Positions 59,510 through 64,000 of a stretch of DNA of 64,000 bases are shown here, one piece after another (the stretch's first letter is position 1; every line of letters begins with the position of its first letter). Both the position numbers and the translations under genes were made by a program. The stretch comes from Clostridium drakei (GTDB taxonomy: Bacteria > Bacillota > Clostridia > Clostridiales > Clostridiaceae). Below the pieces are notes generated by a model. That model was not told the DNA's origin. It did not search any database and saw only the letters and a list, made by a program, of their open reading frames with translations. The stretch lies in contig NZ_JIBU02000005.1 in assembly GCF_000633595.2 (NCBI RefSeq), positions 1-64,000 of the forward strand. Direction: 5' to 3'.

Positions 59510-60853
59510 ATGCAGAAAAATGATAATAGTACTTATCAGATTGAAACAAAAGAATTGGTTAAAGTTGCTGCAAGTGGCTGGCTTGGAACTGCAATGGAAT
59601 TTATGGATTTTCAGTTATATTCTCTTGCAGCAGCTATTGTTTTTAATAAGATATTTTTTCCAAATGCAAGTCCTGCAATGGGTTTAATAATGTCCATGGG
59701 AACATATGGAGCTGGATATGTTGCTAGGTTAGTTGGAGCATATATGTTTGGAAGAATTGGTGATAAAATGGGACGTAGAACAGTTCTTTTTGTTACTATA
59801 ACTCTTATGGGACTTGCATCAACACTTATAGGTTTTTTGCCTACTTATGAAAAAGTTGGTATATTAGCTCCAATTGGATTAGTTGTACTACGAATTTTTC
59901 AGGGTTTAGGTGCTGGAGCAGAAATAAGTGGTGCCGGTGTTATGGTTGCCGAGTTTTCAAAAGTAAAAAGTAGAGGTCTAATTGGTAGTTTAGTTTGTTT
60001 AGGAACTTCAACTGGAACGTTATTAGCGAATTTAATTTGGACTATCATTCTAACCAATATTAAAGGAAATGATTTACTTACATGGGGATGGAGAATTCCG
60101 TTTTTTGCCTCTTTTATTGTCATGATTTCAGCAATTTTAATTAGAGTTTTTGTTAAAGAAAGTCCAGTTATGGCAGAGAAGAAAAAGCTACTTTTAAAAG
60201 AAAGAGAAGAAATGGGAAAAAATAGTAAATCAGTTAAAGCTAAGAGAAAAGGTAAGAAAAGCTTTATAGTTGCTTTGGGATTACGTTTTGGACAAGCTGG
60301 AAATAGTGGTATTTTACAAACATATCTAGCTGGTTTTGTTGTTACTGTTCTTGTGATGCAAAAAACTGTTGCAACTAATGCCAATATTATTTCATCTTTA
60401 GTATCTTTTATAACTATTCCCGTGGTTGGATATCTTGGCGATAAATTTGGAAGAAGAAAAATATATATGATCTTATCACTTGCCATGGCAGTTTATGCAA
60501 TTCCAATGATGATGATGATTAATTCAAAAAATGTTGTTTTATTGACTGTTGGATTAGTAATTGGTTTAAATGTTGGATGTCAAGGAATATTTGCTTTGGA
60601 AAATGTAATGCTAAGTGAATTATTTGGATCAAAAAATAGAGTTACTTTGGTTTCTCTTGCTAAAGAAATAGCAGGTCTTATAGCTACTGGTTTTGGTCCT
60701 TTAATTGCAGCTAGTTGGGTATCAGCAGTTTCAGGTAGCTGGATACCAATTGCTATAATGCTCATTATATTTTCGTTAAGTACATTCTTTAGTTCTTATG
60801 TTTCTGAAGATATCACTGGAAGAGATTTAAATGATTTAGAAGATGCAATGTAA
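59510..60853 (+). CDS. MHS-family MFS transporter
   Basis: A 447-aa twelve-helix metabolite:H+ symporter: GWLGTAMEFMDFQLYSLAAAIVF in helix 1, the MFS loop GRIGDKMGRRTVLFVT (about 84-98), RIFQGLGAGAEISGAGVMVAEF and second loop GYLGDKFGRRKIYMI. Relatives carry shikimate, 2-oxoglutarate or proline/betaine. Its position between the Zn-dehydrogenase and KDPG aldolase suggests uptake of a hexonate or uronate. AGGAAGGTG ribosome site. Confidence 0.88.
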   Translation: MQKNDNSTYQIETKELVKVAASGWLGTAMEFMDFQLYSLAAAIVFNKIFFPNASPAMGLIMSMGTYGAGYVARLVGAYMFGRIGDKMGRRTVLFVTITLMGLASTLIGFLPTYEKVGILAPIGLVVLRIFQGLGAGAEISGAGVMVAEFSKVKSRGLIGSLVCLGTSTGTLLANLIWTIILTNIKGNDLLTWGWRIPFFASFIVMISAILIRVFVKESPVMAEKKKLLLKEREEMGKNSKSVKAKRKGKKSFIVALGLRFGQAGNSGILQTYLAGFVVTVLVMQKTVATNANIISSLVSFITIPVVGYLGDKFGRRKIYMILSLAMAVYAIPMMMMINSKNVVLLTVGLVIGLNVGCQGIFALENVMLSELFGSKNRVTLVSLAKEIAGLIATGFGPLIAASWVSAVSGSWIPIAIMLIIFSLSTFFSSYVSEDITGRDLNDLEDAM

Positions 60854-61060
60854 TTTTAGTTCTATTTGACTTATATTATGATAATATTAATGAAATAGTA
60901 TGCAATTAGATCTGAAATCAAAGATTTAGTAAGTAAATCTAGCGTAAATAATCAAAAAAAGGGATATGCTGTTGAGTTTGGTAAGTTCTACATAATCAAA
61001 CATGTAAAGATTTTTATGAAATTACTGTAAAAAATAATTTTAAGTAAGGAGATATACATA

Positions 61061-61705
61061 ATGATTGAAAAAATTGAAACTCTAAGAAGAATTGAAGAAG
61101 TAGGTGTAGTAGCTGTTGTAAGGGCTGAAACTCCAGAATCTGCTGAAAAAATTTCTAAAGCATGCATAGATGGGGGCATACCTGCAATTGAGCTTACTTT
61201 TACTGTGCCTAATGCAGATAAAGTAATAACTTCTTTAAAAAATAAATTTTCAAAAGATGAATTAATATTAGGTGCCGGAACAGTTTTAGATAGTGAAACT
61301 GCAAGAATAGCAATACTTGCAGGAGCCGAATATATTGTAAGTCCTAGTTTTAATTTAGAAACTGCTAAACTATGCAATAGATATCAAATACCTTATATGG
61401 CAGGTTGCATGACTATAACTGAAATGATAACTGCAATGGAAGCTGGTGTGTCCATAATAAAATTATTTCCAGGAAGTGCTTATGGTCCAAGCATAGTAAA
61501 GGATATAAAATCACCGATTCCACAGATACCTATTATGCCAACTGGTGGAGTAAGTCTTGATAATGTAGATCAGTGGATAAAAAATGGATGTATTGCTGTT
61601 GGAGTAGGTGGAAAACTTACTGCTGGAGCAAAAACTGGGGATTACGATAAAGTAACTGAAACTGCTAAAAAGTTCGTACAAAAAGTTAAGGAAGCAAGAC
61701 TTTAA
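61061..61705 (+). CDS. kdgA: KDPG/KHG aldolase
   Basis: A 214-aa class I aldolase that splits 2-keto-3-deoxy-6-phosphogluconate to pyruvate and glyceraldehyde-3-phosphate. VVAVVRAETPE with R, catalytic E in PAIELTFTVPN (near 44), LGAGTVL, and Schiff-base lysine in SIIKLFPGSAYGP (near 132), then IMPTGGVSLDN. AAGGAG ribosome site. Ends the catabolic set; the 200-base gap before it has no clear gene. Confidence 0.94.
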   Translation: MIEKIETLRRIEEVGVVAVVRAETPESAEKISKACIDGGIPAIELTFTVPNADKVITSLKNKFSKDELILGAGTVLDSETARIAILAGAEYIVSPSFNLETAKLCNRYQIPYMAGCMTITEMITAMEAGVSIIKLFPGSAYGPSIVKDIKSPIPQIPIMPTGGVSLDNVDQWIKNGCIAVGVGGKLTAGAKTGDYDKVTETAKKFVQKVKEARL

Positions 61706-61766
61706 ATTTGTTAATACCTTATATTAAAATTATATAGTAAGGGTTCTCTTATATATTATGAAGTAA

Positions 61767-61808
61767 AGCCTGTATCTTATTTTACATGGTAATTTAAGAT
61801 ATAAGGCT
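61767..61808 (+). terminator. terminator of kdgA
   Basis: Stem AGCCTGTATCTTA (61767-61779) with TAAGATATAAGGCT (61795-61808), one mismatch, followed by a T-rich run. Confidence 0.8.
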
Positions 61809-61826
61809 ATTCTTTTTTTATTTTAT

Positions 61827-61881
61827 TTGACATGTATCATAAAAAGAGTAAAATAAAATTAAAACGACATATGTCAATAAC
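61827..61881 (+). promoter_or_regulatory. DUF134 promoter with GACATATGTC operator
   Basis: TTGACA (61827-61832), 16-base spacer, TAAAAT (61849-61854). GACATATGTCAATAAC (61866-61881) lies just after the start point and is identical to 63439-63454. Confidence 0.7.
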
Positions 61882-61924
61882 TAAGGCGAAGTGCTGATTT
61901 TGTTGTAAATGAGGTGAATATTTT

Positions 61925-62311
61925 ATGCCTAGACCAAGAAAATGCAGAAGAGTATGTTGCTTACCACAAAGAGATATATATGGCCCACTTAATGTTCCTA
62001 TTGATGAGAAGAATTTTATAACCATGACTGTTGATGAATATGAAACTATAAGACTAATTGATTTGGAAGGGTTTACTCAGGAAGAATGTGCCAATCAAAT
62101 GAATATTGCACGTACAACGGTTCAAGGTATATATAATGATGCGAGAAGAAAACTTGCAGAGTCACTAGTAAATGGGAGGGTGCTAAGAATCGAGGGCGGA
62201 GATTATAAACTTTGCAATGGATTTGAAAAATTTTGTGGTGGTCCAAGATGTTGTAGATATGATTGTAATAGAAATTTTGTGAAAAATGAAGATGAAGGTG
62301 GATTAAAATAA
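61925..62311 (+). CDS. DUF134 regulator
   Basis: A 128-aa DUF134/UPF0251 protein (MPRPRKCRRVCCLPQRDIYGP; helix-turn-helix FTQEECANQMNIARTTVQGIYNDARRKLAESL). The end has a Cys cluster CGGPRCCRYDCN instead of the zinc ribbon of its paralog at 46.6 kb. Next to a C_GCAxxG_C_C gene and a NifX-like gene, the typical satellite setting. Confidence 0.88.
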   Translation: MPRPRKCRRVCCLPQRDIYGPLNVPIDEKNFITMTVDEYETIRLIDLEGFTQEECANQMNIARTTVQGIYNDARRKLAESLVNGRVLRIEGGDYKLCNGFEKFCGGPRCCRYDCNRNFVKNEDEGGLK

Positions 62312-62364
62312 AAGTACTTCTATGAAGCGTAATTAGTAATATGAAGTAAAAGGAGTTATAAAAA

Positions 62365-62880
62365 ATGAGCGAAAATTGTAAGCATAATCATAATATACGT
62401 AGTAGTAAATATAGTGAGATTAACAGCTTTAAGGAGCGTGCAGTGGAATTGTTTAAACAAGGGTATAACTGTTCACAATCCGTATTTGCAGCTTTTTGTG
62501 AAGAATGTGGAATGGATTTTGAAACAGCGCTTAGAATATCATCTTCTTTTGGTGGAGGTATGGGTAGGCTCCGAGAGGTTTGTGGAGCAGTAAGTGGTAT
62601 GTTTATGGTAGCTGGTATGAAGTATGGGTATGTTGATCCAAAGGATAGATTGTCAAAAGCAGAACATTATAAGCGTATTCAACAACTTGCTGAGAAATTT
62701 AAAGAAAATAATGGCTCATTAATTTGTAGAGAACTTTTAGGGCTATCTGACCAAAGTGAAAGTTACGTACCTGAGGAAAGAACAAAGGAATATTATAAGA
62801 AACGTCCCTGTGTAGAAATTGTTGGTAGTGCTGCAGAAATTATGTATGAATATATAAAGTCCAATAAGCAGAGTTCTTAG
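62365..62880 (+). CDS. C_GCAxxG_C_C family redox protein
   Basis: A 171-aa protein with the family pattern GYNCSQSVFAAFCEECGMD, GGGMGRLREVCGAVSGMFMVAGM, NGSLICRELLG and a final CVEIVGSAAEIMYEYI. Five conserved cysteines and a GGG loop suggest a bound metal or redox centre; homologs recur beside molybdenum and Fe-S genes, but no reaction is known. It starts with ATG after AAGGAG. Confidence 0.9.
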   Translation: MSENCKHNHNIRSSKYSEINSFKERAVELFKQGYNCSQSVFAAFCEECGMDFETALRISSSFGGGMGRLREVCGAVSGMFMVAGMKYGYVDPKDRLSKAEHYKRIQQLAEKFKENNGSLICRELLGLSDQSESYVPEERTKEYYKKRPCVEIVGSAAEIMYEYIKSNKQSS

Positions 62881-62928
62881 CATCAGATAGAATTTTAATT
62901 TCACCCTATGCTTAGAAAATTAATAAAT

Positions 62929-62963
62929 CCAGTTAGAATAATTTTAAAAACTATTCTAACTGG
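62929..62963 (+). terminator. terminator, twin of the one at 36.4 kb
   Basis: Stem CCAGTTAGAATA/TATTCTAACTGG with an 11-base loop identical to 36403-36413, then CTTTTTA. Ends the DUF134/C_GCAxxG_C_C unit against the opposite NifX-like gene. Confidence 0.85.
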
Positions 62964-62992
62964 CTTTTTAGTGGGTATATATTAAATAGAAA

Positions 62993-63355
62993 TTAACTAT
63001 GACATCCATGTTCATGTTCATGGCAGCAGTCACCAGAATCTACAAGTGAACCTTGAAGCCAGCTAGTAGCTACTGCATTTATGTCACCTGAACATCCACG
63101 TACTACATCAATGCCAGAATTCTTTAGTACTCTTACTGCACCTTCTCCCATATTACCAGCGAGCATAAGTGTAACACCCATTGATGAAAGAGTTTGTGCA
63201 ATATTTGATTTACATCCACAGCCGGCTGGTGATGGAACAACTTGTGAACCAACTACTTTTTTAGCAGCTGTATCAACTGTAAAAACAGTAAAATATTCAC
63301 AGTGACCAAAATGATCGTCAATTTGATTTCCACGAGATGGCAATGCAATTTTCAT
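62993..63355 (-). CDS. NifX-like cluster-binding protein
   Basis: A 120-aa Fe-Mo cofactor family protein: MKIALPSRGNQIDDHFGHCEYFTVF (motif HFGHC at 14-18), GVTLMLAGNMGEGAVRVLKNSGIDVVRGCSGD and a metal-rich end CCHEHEHGCHS. Close paralog of 45772-46128. The ATG at 63355 has AGAAGGAAGG ahead; the longer frame runs into the promoter. Divergent from MarR. Confidence 0.9.
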   Translation of the reverse strand: MKIALPSRGNQIDDHFGHCEYFTVFTVDTAAKKVVGSQVVPSPAGCGCKSNIAQTLSSMGVTLMLAGNMGEGAVRVLKNSGIDVVRGCSGDINAVATSWLQGSLVDSGDCCHEHEHGCHS

Positions 63356-63421
63356 GTATAAATACCTTCCTTCTAAATTATTTAACATATTATAAGTTAT
63401 TGTCATATGCTCTTTATATAT

Positions 63422-63454
63422 ATAATAAACTTATATATGACATATGTCAATAAC
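63422..63454 (-). promoter_or_regulatory. promoter of the NifX-like gene with TGACATATGTCA operator
   Basis: On the minus strand TTGACA (63450-63445), 17-base spacer, TATTAT (63427-63422). The palindrome TGACATATGTCA (63438-63449) overlaps the -35 box. GACATATGTCAATAAC (63439-63454) is identical to the site at 61866. Confidence 0.78.
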
Positions 63455-63480
63455 AATAAAATAAGAGAATTATATTATAT

Positions 63481-63509
63481 TTGACAAAAGTGTTTAGCAG
63501 CTATATACT
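63481..63509 (+). promoter_or_regulatory. marR promoter (probably leaderless)
   Basis: TTGACA (63481-63486), exactly 17 bases, TATACT (63504-63509). The ATG follows six bases after the -10 box with no ribosome site, so the RNA would start at or next to the start codon. Confidence 0.7.
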
Positions 63510-63515
63510 ATTGCC

Positions 63516-63980
63516 ATGATGAATATGAAATTTAAAAATAGAAATAAAATAAGTTATACTTTTTTGAGAATAGTATCAAAAATTTCCGAATTTGATAAGA
63601 AAACTCGATATTATGGGACGGATGAACCCTTATATGAAGCTGAAATTCACATGATCAAGTCTATAAAAGAAAATGAAGGTATTCATGTGACAGGTTTGGC
63701 TGATATGTTGGGAGTTACGAAAGGAGCAGTTTCCCAGATTATTATGAAGCTTGACCGTAAAGGTATGATTATTAAAGATACTGATCCCCGCAATCAGTCA
63801 AGACTTTTGTTAAGGCTTACTTCAAAGGGTGAGATAGCCTATAAGAATCATGAAAAGTTACATAAAAAATATGAAGAGATTTTTGACGATTTACTTGAAA
63901 ATGCAGCAGAAGAAAACAAGACGTTTTTTAGAGAATTGCTTAACTCATTAGAAAAACAAATTGATGCTTTTGAAAAATAA
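63516..63980 (+). CDS. MarR-family regulator
   Basis: A 154-aa regulator: winged helix EAEIHMIKSIKENEGIHVTGLADMLGVTKGAVSQIIMKLDRKGMI and wing DPRNQSRLLLRLTSKGE, with dimer helices at both ends. It is divergent from the NifX-like gene and is the best candidate for binding the TGACATATGTCA palindromes at 61.9 and 63.4 kb. ATG codons at 63516, 63519 and 63525 are all possible starts, none with a ribosome site. Ends 20 bases before the window edge. Confidence 0.9.
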   Translation: MMNMKFKNRNKISYTFLRIVSKISEFDKKTRYYGTDEPLYEAEIHMIKSIKENEGIHVTGLADMLGVTKGAVSQIIMKLDRKGMIIKDTDPRNQSRLLLRLTSKGEIAYKNHEKLHKKYEEIFDDLLENAAEENKTFFRELLNSLEKQIDAFEK

Positions 63981-64000
63981 ATGCAGGTTAAATTTTGATT

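Noticed and set aside
59899-60486. 195-codon open frame opposite the MFS transporter
   Set aside because: Fully inside a convincing transporter gene; antisense shadow caused by its codon bias.
60905-61030. Coding-like stretch before kdgA
   Set aside because: No start codon, short, and the sequence matches no family I recognise.
1-64000. CRISPR array, rRNA or tRNA genes
   Set aside because: No regularly spaced repeats of CRISPR type and no recognisable rRNA or tRNA sequence were seen.

Overview
The window is AT-rich DNA with short intergenic gaps, strong Shine-Dalgarno sites, TTGACA/TATAAT promoters and U-tailed hairpin terminators. Its gene content is that of a strict anaerobe of the genus Clostridium (sensu stricto): 2-hydroxyacyl-CoA dehydratase with activase, a minimal SufBC pair, MinD/ferredoxin ATPases, a tyrosine T-box and a selenocysteine protein. 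The species cannot be fixed from sequence alone. No rRNA, tRNA or CRISPR array was seen.

Layout. 1-2.7 kb is repeat DNA: a 193-bp palindrome and an IS110-family element lying between two inverted repeat arms. 2.7-6.7 kb holds a diguanylate cyclase, an AhpD-like protein and a PadR/HAAS pair. 6.7-16 kb looks like a catabolic locus: AEC transporter, shikimate/quinate-type dehydrogenase, type II dehydroquinase, VOC protein, AraC, CoA-transferase, MaoC hydratase, ketopantoate-reductase-like protein, IclR and a TIM-barrel protein. 16-20.9 kb has a YdcZ transporter pair, a Crp/Fnr regulator, a 2-hydroxyacyl-CoA dehydratase and a dehydratase-activase fusion. 21-26.3 kb has an FRG protein, T-box/tyrS, a decayed histidine kinase, a DJ-1/PfpI protein and a second diguanylate cyclase. 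26.5-29.5 kb carries a HesB-like selenoprotein whose in-frame UGA hides it from ordinary gene calling, thioredoxin, and a two-gene Fe-S assembly pair. 29.6-35.1 kb contains a YeiH exporter with LysR, lgt, and ROK/TauE/DUF1634.

36.6-47.0 kb is the most coherent block: a DUF1847 protein, MOSC, molybdate/tungstate ABC transporter, DUF364, three NifX-like proteins, a zinc-type binding lipoprotein, an Mrp/NBP35 ATPase, two MinD-ferredoxin ATPases, a Fur-family regulator and a DUF134 regulator. It resembles the orange-protein (heterometal Mo/Cu cluster) operons of sulfate reducers plus a dedicated oxyanion importer. Two similar operators link its halves. A satellite set (DUF134, C_GCAxxG_C_C protein, NifX-like protein, MarR) lies at 61.9-64.0 kb with its own palindromic operator.

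47.1-51 kb holds a SHOCT protein, a two-component system and a secreted His/Gly-rich protein, followed by a membrane ferredoxin. 52.1-61.7 kb is a hexonate/hexuronate operon set (LacI, KDG kinase, GntR, fructuronate reductase, mannonate dehydratase, Zn-dehydrogenase, MHS transporter, KDPG aldolase). It would convert L-gulonate, fructuronate or mannonate to pyruvate and glyceraldehyde-3-phosphate.
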